Counted from the first letter of the stretch, positions 25,880 through 35,849 are shown. The stretch: 64,000 bases of DNA from Pedobacter sp. PACM 27299 (GCF_001412655.1 NZ_CP012996.1:5952001-6016000), one strand, 5' to 3'. A program made the numbers and translations. The notes: generated from the letters alone by a model not told the origin.

Positions 25880-27394
25880 ATGAGCAGTCACCAAATAGGT
25901 TTGGAGCGGTTAACTATGGATCAGATTTCCAGGATCATCGCAGAAAAACAATTGCTGCAATTATCCGATGCAGCGCTTCAGAAAGTAGAAAAATGCAGGA
26001 CTTACCTGGACGATAAGTTAAAGCGTCATGAAGGGCCTATTTATGGGATAAATACGGGATTCGGTTATTTGCAAAATGTAGAAATTGAATCGGAAAAACT
26101 CTCTCAGCTACAGCACAACCTACTTTTATCCCATGCCTGCGGTACCGGCGAAGAGGTTGCTCCGGAGATCATCCGCTTAATGCTGCTGTTAAAAATCCAA
26201 TCTTTAAGTTATGGGCATTCGGCCATCGCTTTGCCTACCGTTTTACGTTTGGTTGATTTTTACAACCATGATATTTTACCGGTGATTTATACCCAAGGTT
26301 CTTTAGGGGCCTCCGGCGACCTGGCTCCCCTTGCACATCTCGCCTTACCGCTGATCGGTGAAGGGATAGTTTGGTATGAAGGAAAGAAAATACCGGCTTC
26401 AAGCCTCTATGAAAAATCTTCCCATCTACATCAGAAATTAGGATGGGAACCTTTAAAGTTACAATCAAAGGAAGGCCTGGCATTGATCAACGGAACGCAG
26501 TTTATGAGTGCTTACGGTGTATTCTGCTTATTAAAATCTCAAAATCTGATGAATTGGGCAGACGCGATTGCCGCGATGTCTATAGACGGCTTTGACTGCA
26601 GAATCGATCCTTTTGAAACATTCAGCCATGTGATTCGTCCGCATGCAGGACAAGTACACACCGCCGCACAGATCAGCAAATGGCTTTCTGGAAGCGAGCT
26701 GATTACCCGTTCTGGCAAGCAAACACAAGATCCTTATTCTTTCCGCTGTGTGCCTCAGGTGCATGGTGCAAGTAAGGACAGTATCCATTATATCCAGTCG
26801 GTATTTGAAACGGAGATCAATTCCGTGACCGATAATCCGAATGTTTTTCCGGAAGAAGACCGGATTATTTCTGCAGGGAATTTCCATGGACAGCCATTGG
26901 CTTTAACGCTGGATTTCCTGTGTATCGCTTTGGCAGAATTAGGGTCAATCTCTGAAAGAAGGACATTTCAATTGATTTCCGGACAAAGGGGCTTACCGCC
27001 TTTCCTGGTGAAAAATGCAGGACTAAACTCCGGGTTAATGATTACCCAATACACCGCCGCTTCCATCGCCAGTGAAAATAAACAGTTGTGTACGCCAGCA
27101 TCGGTAGACAGTATTGTGTCTAGTAATGGTCAGGAAGACCATGTCAGTATGGGTGCAAATGCCGCTACCAAGTGTTTAAGGGTAGTGAATAACCTGGAAA
27201 GAATTTTGGCAATAGAACTGCTGACCGCAGCGCAGGCTTTGGATTTAAGGAAACCCTTACGTTCTTCTGAGCTGATAGAAAATCTGGTTGCTGAATATAG
27301 GAAAGTGGTGTCTTTTAATGAAGCAGATCGCTTGCTGGCAAAAGATATTGCCGCTTCTGTGGGTTTCTTGAATACAGCGTCTGGTTTATGCTAA
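25880..27394 (+). CDS. hutH: Histidine ammonia-lyase
   Basis: This 504-residue enzyme deaminates histidine to urocanate, the first step of histidine breakdown. The MIO cofactor triad Ala144-Ser145-Gly146 is in GSLGASGDLAPLAHLAL. The substrate-selecting pair is Ser84-His85 (LLLSHACGTG), the histidine-type pair rather than the tyrosine or phenylalanine types. QDPYSFRCVPQVHGA and NGQEDHVSMGANAA also match the family. ATG at 25880 is preferred to an upstream in-frame start at 25796, which lies against the divergent hydrolase gene. Unlike usual hut operons, hutU is 3.2 kb away, with a receptor and a small metal-type protein between. hutI and hutG are not in the window. Confidence 0.95.
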   Translation: MSSHQIGLERLTMDQISRIIAEKQLLQLSDAALQKVEKCRTYLDDKLKRHEGPIYGINTGFGYLQNVEIESEKLSQLQHNLLLSHACGTGEEVAPEIIRLMLLLKIQSLSYGHSAIALPTVLRLVDFYNHDILPVIYTQGSLGASGDLAPLAHLALPLIGEGIVWYEGKKIPASSLYEKSSHLHQKLGWEPLKLQSKEGLALINGTQFMSAYGVFCLLKSQNLMNWADAIAAMSIDGFDCRIDPFETFSHVIRPHAGQVHTAAQISKWLSGSELITRSGKQTQDPYSFRCVPQVHGASKDSIHYIQSVFETEINSVTDNPNVFPEEDRIISAGNFHGQPLALTLDFLCIALAELGSISERRTFQLISGQRGLPPFLVKNAGLNSGLMITQYTAASIASENKQLCTPASVDSIVSSNGQEDHVSMGANAATKCLRVVNNLERILAIELLTAAQALDLRKPLRSSELIENLVAEYRKVVSFNEADRLLAKDIAASVGFLNTASGLC

Positions 27395-27457
27395 GTTGCA
27401 GATTTAGATGCTGCTGAATTAAGAATAGCTACCCCCATACGGATTGTTTTTATATAA

Positions 27458-27491
27458 AAATCCCCCAATAGTAAATACTATTGGGGGATTT
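27458..27491. terminator. Bidirectional terminator between hutH and the receptor gene
   Basis: A perfect 16-bp stem (27458-27473 with 27476-27491) with A-rich and T-rich flanks lies between two convergent genes. Confidence 0.85.
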
Positions 27492-27540
27492 CACAGGATA
27501 TCTCTATCCTCTGATTTTACGGTTTAAGCCAGGCCTACAT

Positions 27541-29844
27541 CTACAAGAAAGGCACGCTGACACCGAAAGTCACATTTCTTCCGGTATTGTAAATTCCTTC
27601 CATTTTATACCTGCTCAGGTGGTTAAAATACTTTTTATCCAATAGATTTTGTCCGGTTACCCAAAGATTAAATTTACCTTTTTTAGTATTGATCGCCGTT
27701 CCGATTCCTGCATCTAACAAAGTATATCCATCCGTTTGAGTTTCAAAACTATCAAAACGTGCCTGTTTCAATACATTGGTTAATCCAACTTTCACATAGG
27801 TGCCGGAAAGGCCTTTGATAGTTGGTTCAAAGCGCAATTCATTGTTGATCGACGCTGCCGGGATAAAAGGTAAAGGCTGATCATCTGCACGGTTTGTTCC
27901 TTTCACATAAGCGAAAGAGTTTTCAAAGTGCAGGGATTTGATCAGGTGAAAATCCATCGAGGCTTCTCCCCCGATCAGGTCTGCATTGGTTTGCACAAAA
28001 CGATACACTGGTAAAGTTGCAGTCATGCCGTTTCCGTCGCTTACACCTGTGGTTTCATTGTTGAAATTCCCCGCGTAGATGTAGTTATAAATGCGGTTGG
28101 CATAGGCATTTAATCCGAAAGTAACCGAATTAGCCGTGTATTCCAGTCCGAGGTCAAACTGTAGACTAGTTTCCTGTTTTAGGTTTGAATTCCCGATCTC
28201 ATATCTGAATGTTCCTTCATGGCGACCGTTAGCTGCCAATTCTGCAATATTTGGAGCGCGGAATCCTGACCCTGCATTTCCTTTCAACACCAGGTTTTTA
28301 GCCACTTCATACGCGAAACCCAATGATCCGGAAACATTAGAAAATTGATTGTGGAAAGCGGTAAATAAAGGTTCTCCATCCACTGCCAGTGCTTCTCCGT
28401 TTATTTTTTTATAATCGTAACGTGCACCAATATTAAAGGCACCTTTTTCGAAATTACGTTTCAAGTACACAAAAGCACCGATGTTATTGCTGTTATAATC
28501 AGGGATCAAAAACTCATCGCCTTTGTTTACGTTGTTCTGATACATGCCTTGAACACCGATCGCAGGCTCCCATTTCCCAGCATTTGGGAAATAATATTTC
28601 ACATCATAAGTATAAGAGTTCAGGTTTAAATTCAACCCTGGTTCAGTCGCGCTTTCTTCAAATTCCTTCCTGATATTGCGTTGAAAGGCGAAAGTTGTTT
28701 TCAACTGCCCAGAACCCAGGATAAAATTACTGTTTAATGCAGCGCGGTAATGGTTGATATTTTGAAAAGGCAGTCCTAATCTGCGCTCTTGTGCTTCGGC
28801 TTTAGAGATCACTTCGCCTTCGTCATTTACATATTGACCATCTTCATTCGGTCCATGTTCTACTAAACCAATATTGGTTTGGAAACGGGAGAAAGTCAGG
28901 TGAGAATATCCCCAGCTCTTATTTAAACCCACCATACCATTTAAATTGAATTCGTTAAATCCGGAATTCGGCACTACCGCATCTTTATAAGCAAAGCCGT
29001 AGGCATTTTTATAAGAAGCTCGGCCTCGATATACGAAACCATTGTCATTGCCCTGAAGCATCAATGAGGAAGCGCTTAATCCATTGTTGGTCGCATAGGA
29101 AGTGGTGAAATTACCGTTAAAAGTACCAGGAGGAGGGACTAAATCATCAATAATATTGATTACACCACCCAATGCATCAGATCCGTAAAGCAAACTTGCG
29201 GGACCTTTTAAGATTTCTACCCTTGCTGCAGAGAACTGATCGACTTCAATACCGTGTTCATCGCCCCATTGCTGTGCTTCTTCTCTTGCGCCATCTACCA
29301 TGGTCAATACCCGGTTGTATCCTAAACCCCGAATGGTCGGTTTAGAAATCGCACCGCCAGTACTCACCTGAGAAATTCCAGGAACCTTTGAAATGGCATC
29401 TACTAAATTTGTGCCGCCGGCCTGTGCCAGCTTATCTTTTCCTACCGTCACTACGGATAAGCTATTGGTTTTGTTGTTGGCACTAAATGGCGATCCGGTG
29501 ATGACCACTTCCGCACTTTCTATAGCGGAAGGCTCCATAGCGATATCTAGCTTGTTCAAGCTGCCAAGATCTACGATTTGCGAAAAGGTTTTATAACCTA
29601 CAAAGCGAACTTCCAATAGGAACCGTCCTTTTGAAGGGATATTTTTCAGGATAAATTCTCCGTTTGCATTCGTACTGGTGACTGCTTTTAAGTCGCTGAT
29701 GTAGACTGTAGCCCCAACCAGTGGCTCTTTATTGTCGGCATCAGTTACTTTACCTTTAAATTCTGCCAATCCTCCGGCAGCATAAGAAGGAATTGAAAAT
29801 AAGGTATATAATAAGACCATTAATACCAGATGTATCTTTTTCAT
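27541..29844 (-). CDS. TonB-dependent receptor, ZnuD-like
   Basis: This 767-residue outer-membrane receptor has a signal peptide (about 1-22) and a carboxypeptidase-like regulatory domain (about 27-110). The plug domain (about 115-230) includes ISKPTIRGLGYNRVLTMVDG and VEILKGPASLLYGSDALGG, and a 22-strand barrel ends NVTFGVSVPFL. The segment GDEHGIEVDQFSAARVEILK and the early barrel region SWGYSHLTFSRF resemble zinc-type receptors of the ZnuD group; this is from memory of the family, not a search. It lies between hutH and hutU, next to a small His/Cys protein, which fits metal or metal-histidine uptake. Start ATG at 29844. Confidence 0.88.
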   Translation of the reverse strand: MKKIHLVLMVLLYTLFSIPSYAAGGLAEFKGKVTDADNKEPLVGATVYISDLKAVTSTNANGEFILKNIPSKGRFLLEVRFVGYKTFSQIVDLGSLNKLDIAMEPSAIESAEVVITGSPFSANNKTNSLSVVTVGKDKLAQAGGTNLVDAISKVPGISQVSTGGAISKPTIRGLGYNRVLTMVDGAREEAQQWGDEHGIEVDQFSAARVEILKGPASLLYGSDALGGVINIIDDLVPPPGTFNGNFTTSYATNNGLSASSLMLQGNDNGFVYRGRASYKNAYGFAYKDAVVPNSGFNEFNLNGMVGLNKSWGYSHLTFSRFQTNIGLVEHGPNEDGQYVNDEGEVISKAEAQERRLGLPFQNINHYRAALNSNFILGSGQLKTTFAFQRNIRKEFEESATEPGLNLNLNSYTYDVKYYFPNAGKWEPAIGVQGMYQNNVNKGDEFLIPDYNSNNIGAFVYLKRNFEKGAFNIGARYDYKKINGEALAVDGEPLFTAFHNQFSNVSGSLGFAYEVAKNLVLKGNAGSGFRAPNIAELAANGRHEGTFRYEIGNSNLKQETSLQFDLGLEYTANSVTFGLNAYANRIYNYIYAGNFNNETTGVSDGNGMTATLPVYRFVQTNADLIGGEASMDFHLIKSLHFENSFAYVKGTNRADDQPLPFIPAASINNELRFEPTIKGLSGTYVKVGLTNVLKQARFDSFETQTDGYTLLDAGIGTAINTKKGKFNLWVTGQNLLDKKYFNHLSRYKMEGIYNTGRNVTFGVSVPFL

Positions 29845-30087
29845 GTGTATGTGTTTATATCGATAATTTGCTGGGCAAAATCATCGCGTTGGCCAAAGCC
29901 AATTAGCTGTAAAATGTGAAATTGAGTAATTGCGGCTGAAATCAGCCTTCCCCCCTGGGTTAAATACATCGTTTGATTTCTGGATCGAAATACGGTTAAT
30001 TACCTGTTTCATAAAAGTGAAACTCTGCTATGAAAGCTAAAAGACAGCCATATAAAATGATCAGTCTGACTTACAATCGCGTAAACT

Positions 30088-30136
30088 GTTAGCAGTTAGC
30101 AGTTAGCAGTTAGCAGTTAGCAGTTAGCAGTTAGCA
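30088..30136. repeat. Seven tandem copies of GTTAGCA
   Basis: Seven perfect copies of a 7-bp unit run without interruption from 30088 to 30136, in the 374-bp gap between the receptor gene and the small His/Cys gene. The unit keeps reading phase only every three copies, but no gene crosses it. Copy number may vary by replication slippage and could alter promoter spacing. The rest of the gap (29845-30087, 30137-30218) shows no other clear feature. Confidence 0.95.
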
Positions 30137-30218
30137 AAAATCGATAATACATAGATAGTACAGATATATCTCTTGGTAAAAAGGCATACGATCCCGTATT
30201 TTCAGGGCAATGAAGAGA

Positions 30219-30551
30219 TTAGGCGATTGGAGGCCCCCGAAGTGAGGTACTGATCAGCGCTGTATACGCACCGGTTAGTAAGGCGTAATACTTAATTACA
30301 GGTCTGGTTTCCAGGTAAACATGAAATTGAGTTTGTTCCTGAAGGTAGTTTTTCTCGAAATGTGCCGCACAAACCAAACAGGTTTCTACATGACTGCCCA
30401 CATGTAATTTATGGGTACATATTTTTTCATTTTGGCAAAGCACTTCTTCCTCATGGTGATGAAGGGCGCTAAATGGAGTCAAAGCTATCGCAAATACCCA
30501 AAGCAATGCTATGGATATGATTTTATGGATATGTTGCTGACGCGTTTTCAA
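30219..30551 (-). CDS. Small His/Cys membrane or exported protein, possible metal handling
   Basis: This 110-residue protein has one N-terminal hydrophobic helix (about 12-30), then a likely metal-binding segment with HHHEEE, a CxxxxxxCxH pattern (CQNEKICTH), HVGSH and CLVC. A second hydrophobic stretch (about 85-103) is followed by the C-terminal end LRGPP. A short C-terminal RGPP/RAPP motif is common in small copper- or metal-linked membrane proteins, though I cannot name the family with certainty. The start is TTG at 30551, with no in-frame ATG near. It is upstream of the ZnuD-like receptor on the same strand and divergent from hutU. Confidence 0.7.
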   Translation of the reverse strand: MKTRQQHIHKIISIALLWVFAIALTPFSALHHHEEEVLCQNEKICTHKLHVGSHVETCLVCAAHFEKNYLQEQTQFHVYLETRPVIKYYALLTGAYTALISTSLRGPPIA

Positions 30552-30588
30552 TTTCGAATGCTAAAGTACGCAATCTCACATAATTACA

Positions 30589-30596
30589 TACATTTG
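30589..30596 (+). promoter_or_regulatory. -7 box of hutU
   Basis: TACATTTG matches TAnnTTTG, 31 nt before the ATG at 30628. The -33 region is not a clear TTTG, so an activator may be needed. Confidence 0.5.
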
Positions 30597-30627
30597 TTTT
30601 ATAACATTGCCCTTACATGACCGCATA

Positions 30628-32280
30628 ATGGATATAAGTTTAGATTTAAGTAAAAGACAAACCCCAACCGGAAATACATTGACTTGTAAAGGATGGGTGC
30701 AGGAAGCTGCATTAAGAATGCTGTTGAACAACCTCGATCCCGATGTAGCCGAGCGACCCGAAGAGCTGATCGTATATGGTGGTCGTGGAAAAGCTGCCAG
30801 GAATAAGGAAGCTTTAGCACTGATCATTAAAGCCCTTCAGAATTTAGAAGACACGGAAACTTTGTTGATCCAATCAGGAAAACCTGTTGGTGTTTTACCC
30901 ACGCATAAAGATGCGCCAAGAGTATTGATTTCTAACTCTCAGCTGGTTCCAAAATGGGCTACACAGCAGCATTTTGACGAGCTGGAGGACAAAGGACTGA
31001 TGATGTACGGACAGATGACTGCAGGATCCTGGATTTATATTGGCTCCCAGGGCATCGTTCAGGGAACGTATGAAACTTACGCCGCATTGGCACGCAAACA
31101 TTTCAATAGTAACCTGAAGGGTACGCTGAACGTAACCGCCGGATTAGGTGGTATGGGCGGAGCTCAGCCATTAGCCATTACTATGAATCAGGGCGTATGC
31201 CTGGCCGCAGATGTTGAGGAATGGCGCATCCAAAAACGTCTGGAAACACGTTACATCGACGAAATTGAGCATGATATCGATACGGCTATCGACAAAGCCT
31301 TACAGTATAAAAAGGAAGGAAAAGCGATTTCTATTGGCGTCGTTTGTAATGCGGTAGATCTACTACAGCGACTGATCGACCGCCATATTACGCCAGATAC
31401 ACTAACGGACCAGACTTCTGCACATGACCCCTTGATTGGCTATTTCCCGGAAGGATTAACCGTGGAAGGAGCCAATGAATTGCGCAAAGCAGCTCCCGAA
31501 ACTTATGTGAAACGGAGTTATGAAACGATGGCTAAGCATGTCCGTCAGATGTTGCAACTGCAAAATCGCGGTGCCATCACTTTCGACTATGGCAATAACC
31601 TGCGTGGAAGGGCATTGGAGGCAGGAGTAGAAAATGCATTTGACTTCCCTGGATTTGTACCTGCCTATATCCGTCCCTTGTTTTGCGAAGGAAAAGGACC
31701 TTTCCGATGGGCTGCATTAAGTGGCGACCCGCAGGATATCTATGAAACTGACAAATTAATTCTTGAGCTTTTCCCTGAAAATGAAAGTCTGAAACAATGG
31801 ATTACCATGGCTCAGGAACGCATTGCCTTTCAAGGATTGCCGGCAAGAATTTGCTGGCTTGGACAAGGAGAAAGAGAAAAGGCAGGACTTGCATTCAATA
31901 AATTAGTAGCTGATGGCAAGGTAAAAGCGCCATTAGTGATTGGAAGGGACCATTTAGACACTGGATCTGTGGCTTCTCCAAACCGAGAAACCGAGGCGAT
32001 GCTGGATGGTTCAGATGCGGTGGCCGACTGGCCGATTCTAAATGCACTGATCAACACTGCTGGTGGGGCAAGCTGGGTTTCTCTGCACCATGGTGGTGGT
32101 GTAGGCATCGGGTATTCCATCCATGCAGGTATGGTGATCGTTGCCGATGGCACGGAAGATGCCGCGATCAGAATCAAGCGCGTGCTTCATAATGATCCTG
32201 CTATGGGCGTAATCAGACATGCAGATGCAGGTTATGACATTGCAAAAGATACGTTAAGAAAACATCGACTGGGTTTATAA
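30628..32280 (+). CDS. hutU: Urocanate hydratase
   Basis: This 550-residue NAD-dependent enzyme converts urocanate to imidazolone propionate, the second step of histidine breakdown. It shows the NAD-site segment [12 protein letters not shown] near residue 175, [15 protein letters not shown] near 315 and the active-site Cys segment [12 protein letters not shown] near 350. ATG at 30628 gives [13 protein letters not shown]; the longer TTG frame at 30607 adds seven residues and is less likely. It is divergent from the small His/Cys gene. Length is normal. Confidence 0.95.
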   Translation: MDISLDLSKRQTPTGNTLTCKGWVQEAALRMLLNNLDPDVAERPEELIVYGGRGKAARNKEALALIIKALQNLEDTETLLIQSGKPVGVLPTHKDAPRVLISNSQLVPKWATQQHFDELEDKGLMMYGQMTAGSWIYIGSQGIVQGTYETYAALARKHFNSNLKGTLNVTAGLGGMGGAQPLAITMNQGVCLAADVEEWRIQKRLETRYIDEIEHDIDTAIDKALQYKKEGKAISIGVVCNAVDLLQRLIDRHITPDTLTDQTSAHDPLIGYFPEGLTVEGANELRKAAPETYVKRSYETMAKHVRQMLQLQNRGAITFDYGNNLRGRALEAGVENAFDFPGFVPAYIRPLFCEGKGPFRWAALSGDPQDIYETDKLILELFPENESLKQWITMAQERIAFQGLPARICWLGQGEREKAGLAFNKLVADGKVKAPLVIGRDHLDTGSVASPNRETEAMLDGSDAVADWPILNALINTAGGASWVSLHHGGGVGIGYSIHAGMVIVADGTEDAAIRIKRVLHNDPAMGVIRHADAGYDIAKDTLRKHRLGL

Positions 32281-32443
32281 GGTCTATTGCTTGTCTTTCC
32301 AAAATTGCTTTGTCTGTCAGTAAAAAACCTTGTCTTTTGTTTTGTCCTATATTTTTATTACAAAACCATGATCGAATAATCAGCTAAATTAGGTGGTTTG
32401 CGAAACTAAGCAGACCCCTTTAACGTTTATTAAATAAAAAGAA

Positions 32444-33097
32444 ATGGCAACTGCTCAGCAAATCAAAAACGGATACCTGGATTACGTTCTTCTCAATGGT
32501 GAAAAACCAGCATCAGTATATAGTTTCGTTAAGAAATTAAAGATTGCGGAAGCAGATTTTTATGACTTCTACCCTTCTTTTGAAAGTATTGAAAAGAACC
32601 TATGGGTAGAGCTTACCCTCGAAACCATCCAGGCGATTGAGGCACAGGAAGTCTGGAGTCAGTATTCTTCAAGAGAGAAAATCCTTTCCTTCTTCTACAG
32701 CTATGTAGAAGTTTTAAAAAAACACCGAAGTTTCATCATATATAGCTTAAGGACTCACAAAAATAAATTTGGTACTCCAGAAGTTTTATCTGGCGTAAGG
32801 CCAATTTTTGAGAACTTCGCAGAAGGCGTCATCAATGAAGGATTGGATAGTGGAGAATTGGCCAACCGTAAATTTTTAAGCAAACGCTATAAAGATGCAG
32901 TATGGGTACAATTTGGCTTTATCGTTAACTTCTGGACTACTGATGACAGTGCTGGATTTGAAAAAACTGATGAGGTGATTGAAAAAGGCGTTAATGTAAC
33001 ATTCGACCTGTTTGAGCGCTCTCCGCTAGATAACCTCCTGGAATACGGGAAGTTTCTTTCCAGAAATGGAAACTTTAAAGATAAGATGGGACTATAA
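32444..33097 (+). CDS. TetR-like transcriptional regulator
   Basis: This 217-residue all-helical protein has a TetR-type N-terminus (IKNGYLDYVLLNGE, FVKKLKIAEADFYDFYPSFE) in which the recognition helix is weakly conserved, and a C-terminal ligand domain (about 70-205). DNA binding is plausible but not certain. It lies 5 bp before the ABC1 kinase gene, and that gene overlaps the SDR gene, so this is a three-gene unit that this protein may regulate or assist. The pairing with an ABC1 kinase looks functional, but the signal is unknown. Confidence 0.75.
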   Translation: MATAQQIKNGYLDYVLLNGEKPASVYSFVKKLKIAEADFYDFYPSFESIEKNLWVELTLETIQAIEAQEVWSQYSSREKILSFFYSYVEVLKKHRSFIIYSLRTHKNKFGTPEVLSGVRPIFENFAEGVINEGLDSGELANRKFLSKRYKDAVWVQFGFIVNFWTTDDSAGFEKTDEVIEKGVNVTFDLFERSPLDNLLEYGKFLSRNGNFKDKMGL

Positions 33098-33102
33098 AAT
33101 TC

Positions 33103-34407
33103 ATGAAAGAACAAGAGCGTATTCCGGTAACAAAGGGACAGAGATCAGCGAAGTTTGTAAAAACAGGAATCCAGATTGGCGGCAATTACATCAAGCATTA
33201 TTCTAAGAAATTGTTTAACCCGGAGCTGAGCAGGGATGAGCTGAATGAAGACAATGCTACGGATATTTATAAGTCGCTGAGCGAGCTGAAAGGGAGTGCT
33301 TTAAAAGTTGCCCAGATGTTGAGCATGGATAAGAATATCCTGCCAAAATCCTATGTAGACAAGTTTACACAGTCGCAGTACAATGCTCCTCCCCTTTCCG
33401 GGCCCCTCATTGTCAGAACTTTCAGCAAATCTTTCGGAAAAACACCGGAGCAGATTTATGACAGGTTCAACCTGCATTCCAGCAATGCAGCTTCAATCGG
33501 TCAAGTGCATCAGGCAGAACTGAATGGGAAAACTTTAGCGGTTAAAATCCAATATCCTGGCGTTGGTGACAGCATCTCTTCCGACCTGAAATTGGTAAAG
33601 CCTTTTGCTTTTCGCCTGCTTGGAATGAATGAAAAGGAACTCAATATTTACATTAAAGAAGTAGAAGAACGACTGCTCGAAGAAACTGATTATGAGCTGG
33701 AAGTACGCCGATCTATTGAATTTTCCGAAGCCTGCAGTCATTTAAAAAATATCGTATTCCCAAAATATTATCCGGAACTTTCCAAAAAACGGATCATCAC
33801 AATGGACTGGATTGAGGGCTTACACCTGAAAGAATTTTTGAACACCAATCCTTCACAGGAACTGAGGAATAAGATCGGTCAGGCGCTATGGGATTTCTAT
33901 AATTTCCAGCAGCATGAGCTGAGGGCGGTACACGCAGATCCGCACCCAGGCAATTTTATGATTACGCCTGAGGAGAAATTGGGTGTCATAGATTTTGGCT
34001 GTATCAAAGAAATGCCGGATGATTTTTACTATCCTTTCTTCTCGCTAATCTCCACAGATGTGATTAAAGACAAGGCGAAAACTATTGCCGCATTCCGTCA
34101 GCTGGAAATGATTCATCCTGAGGATACAGATAGCCAGGTTGAGTTTTATTATAAGGCGTACCGGGAAATGATCGAATTATTTGCCAGACCATATACCAGT
34201 AAATCCTTCGATTTCAGTAAACCTGAATTCTTTGAACAACTGTATAAATATGCGGAAAAAGTAGCGACTATGCCTGAATTTAAACAGGCCAGAGGCGTGA
34301 AGCACTTCATTTATGTGAACCGCACCAATTTTGGCTTATACACCATCTTGCAGGAACTAAAAGCAGTGGTGAATACAGATACTTTTCAACCACATACCTT
34401 AAAATGA
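33103..34407 (+). CDS. ABC1/AarF-family atypical kinase
   Basis: This 434-residue protein belongs to the ABC1/UbiB/ADCK family. It has the family-specific KGSALKVAQMLSMD (KxGQ-like) motif near residue 65, the Ala-rich ATP loop (AASIGQVHQAEL) near 128, Lys in LAVKIQYPG, and the catalytic HADPHPGNFMI near 283 with VIDFGCIKEM. Family members support quinone biosynthesis and lipid-related roles in membranes and act as ATPases more than protein kinases. It overlaps the SDR gene by 4 bp. Confidence 0.92.
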   Translation: MKEQERIPVTKGQRSAKFVKTGIQIGGNYIKHYSKKLFNPELSRDELNEDNATDIYKSLSELKGSALKVAQMLSMDKNILPKSYVDKFTQSQYNAPPLSGPLIVRTFSKSFGKTPEQIYDRFNLHSSNAASIGQVHQAELNGKTLAVKIQYPGVGDSISSDLKLVKPFAFRLLGMNEKELNIYIKEVEERLLEETDYELEVRRSIEFSEACSHLKNIVFPKYYPELSKKRIITMDWIEGLHLKEFLNTNPSQELRNKIGQALWDFYNFQQHELRAVHADPHPGNFMITPEEKLGVIDFGCIKEMPDDFYYPFFSLISTDVIKDKAKTIAAFRQLEMIHPEDTDSQVEFYYKAYREMIELFARPYTSKSFDFSKPEFFEQLYKYAEKVATMPEFKQARGVKHFIYVNRTNFGLYTILQELKAVVNTDTFQPHTLK

Positions 34408-35849
34408 AAATCCTGCTGACCGGTGCTAATGGTTATATCGGCACCCGATTGCTGCCTGTTCTCCTAGCAGCCGGGCATGAAGTAGTCTGTATGGTGCGCG
34501 ACAAAAGGCGTTTTGCGGAGGCTTCGGACTTTTGTGATCAGGTGCAAATCATCACCGGAGACCTATTAAAGCCTGAAACACTAGTTGAAATCCCTGCAGA
34601 TATTCATGCCGCTTATTACCTGGTTCATTCTATGTCGGCCAGTGAACATGGCTTCTCAGAGCTGGAAACAGCCTCTGCACAAAATTTTACAGCCGCACTG
34701 AAACCCAGTCAATGCCAGCAATTGATTTACCTGACTGGTATTGTGAATGACCCCGGCTTATCCGAGCATTTAAGCTCCAGACTAGCCGTGGAAGACGTAT
34801 TAAAACAATCTGGAATTCCTTTAACTATTTTAAGAGCGGCCATCATTATTGGTTCCGGAAGTGCCTCATTTGAAATCATCCGGGATCTGACGGAAAAATT
34901 ACCCGTCATGGTAGCGCCAAAATGGATCAAAACGAAGTGTCAGCCGATTGGAATCCGTGATGTTCTCCGTTATTTAAGCGGTGTATTGTCAAATGAGAAA
35001 GCCATGCAGCAAACTTTTGACATTGGAGGTCCGGACATTCTGAGCTATAAAGAGATGATGCTGCAATATGCGGAGGTCAGGCATTTAAAGCGTTTCATCC
35101 TTACATTACCACTGCTTACCCCACGTTTATCGTCATTATGGTTAAACATGGTGACCTCCGTTCCTTATGCTTTAGCCAGAAGTCTGGTGGACAGCATGAA
35201 AAATGAGGTGGTTTGTAAAGAGAATTACATCAGCAGTGTTGTTCCTGGTATTTGTCTGTCGTATCGTAAAAATCTGGCGCTTGCTTTTGAAAAAATTGAA
35301 CAAAATTCTATTGTTTCCAGTTGGAAAGATGCACTGAACCGGGGTTATCTGGACACCAGTTTCATGGATCAGGTCAAAGTTCCTCAAAATGGAACACTGG
35401 AATATAAAGTCAAGATGCCTTTTGAAAGAGATCCTCAGGAGGTTTTTGAGAATATATGGAGCATTGGCGGAAACAGAGGCTGGTATTATGCGAACTGGTT
35501 ATGGAATTTAAGGGGATTTTTGGATAAACTGATGGGCGGTGTAGGCACACGCAGGGGCAGGACCAGCAATGCTTCCATACATGCAGGCGATGTAGTAGAT
35601 TTCTGGCGGGTGCTGCTGGCCGACCAGCAAAATAAACGATTGTTATTATTTGCGGAAATGAAAGTCCCTGGAGAAGCCTGGCTGGAGTTTAAAGTCATTG
35701 AATTTCATGGTCAGTACTTTCTCTCACAGATTGCCACTTTCAGGCCTTCGGGATTATGGGGACGGATATACTGGTATGCCATGTTTCCATTTCACATCTT
35801 CCTGTTCAATGGAATGGCCAGACGAATCACCCAATTTAAAGCGCAATAA
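34404..35849 (+). CDS. SDR-family NAD(P)-binding protein with DUF2867 domain
   Basis: This 481-residue protein has an N-terminal atypical SDR Rossmann domain (MKILLTGANGYIGTRLLPVL; YYLVHSMSA near residue 70; LTILRAAIIIG near 140) and a C-terminal DUF2867 domain (about 320-475) with GNRGWYYANWLWNLRGFLDK and DVVDFWRVLLAD. Such fusions are known but not assigned a substrate. It overlaps the ABC1 kinase gene by 4 bp, suggesting a joint role in membrane or quinone metabolism; this is inference from context. Confidence 0.88.
   Translation: MKILLTGANGYIGTRLLPVLLAAGHEVVCMVRDKRRFAEASDFCDQVQIITGDLLKPETLVEIPADIHAAYYLVHSMSASEHGFSELETASAQNFTAALKPSQCQQLIYLTGIVNDPGLSEHLSSRLAVEDVLKQSGIPLTILRAAIIIGSGSASFEIIRDLTEKLPVMVAPKWIKTKCQPIGIRDVLRYLSGVLSNEKAMQQTFDIGGPDILSYKEMMLQYAEVRHLKRFILTLPLLTPRLSSLWLNMVTSVPYALARSLVDSMKNEVVCKENYISSVVPGICLSYRKNLALAFEKIEQNSIVSSWKDALNRGYLDTSFMDQVKVPQNGTLEYKVKMPFERDPQEVFENIWSIGGNRGWYYANWLWNLRGFLDKLMGGVGTRRGRTSNASIHAGDVVDFWRVLLADQQNKRLLLFAEMKVPGEAWLEFKVIEFHGQYFLSQIATFRPSGLWGRIYWYAMFPFHIFLFNGMARRITQFKAQ

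Noticed and set aside
25880..27394. Tyrosine ammonia-lyase of a pigment cluster instead of hutH
   Set aside because: The selectivity pair is Ser-His, typical of histidine ammonia-lyase, and no flexirubin-type genes are nearby.
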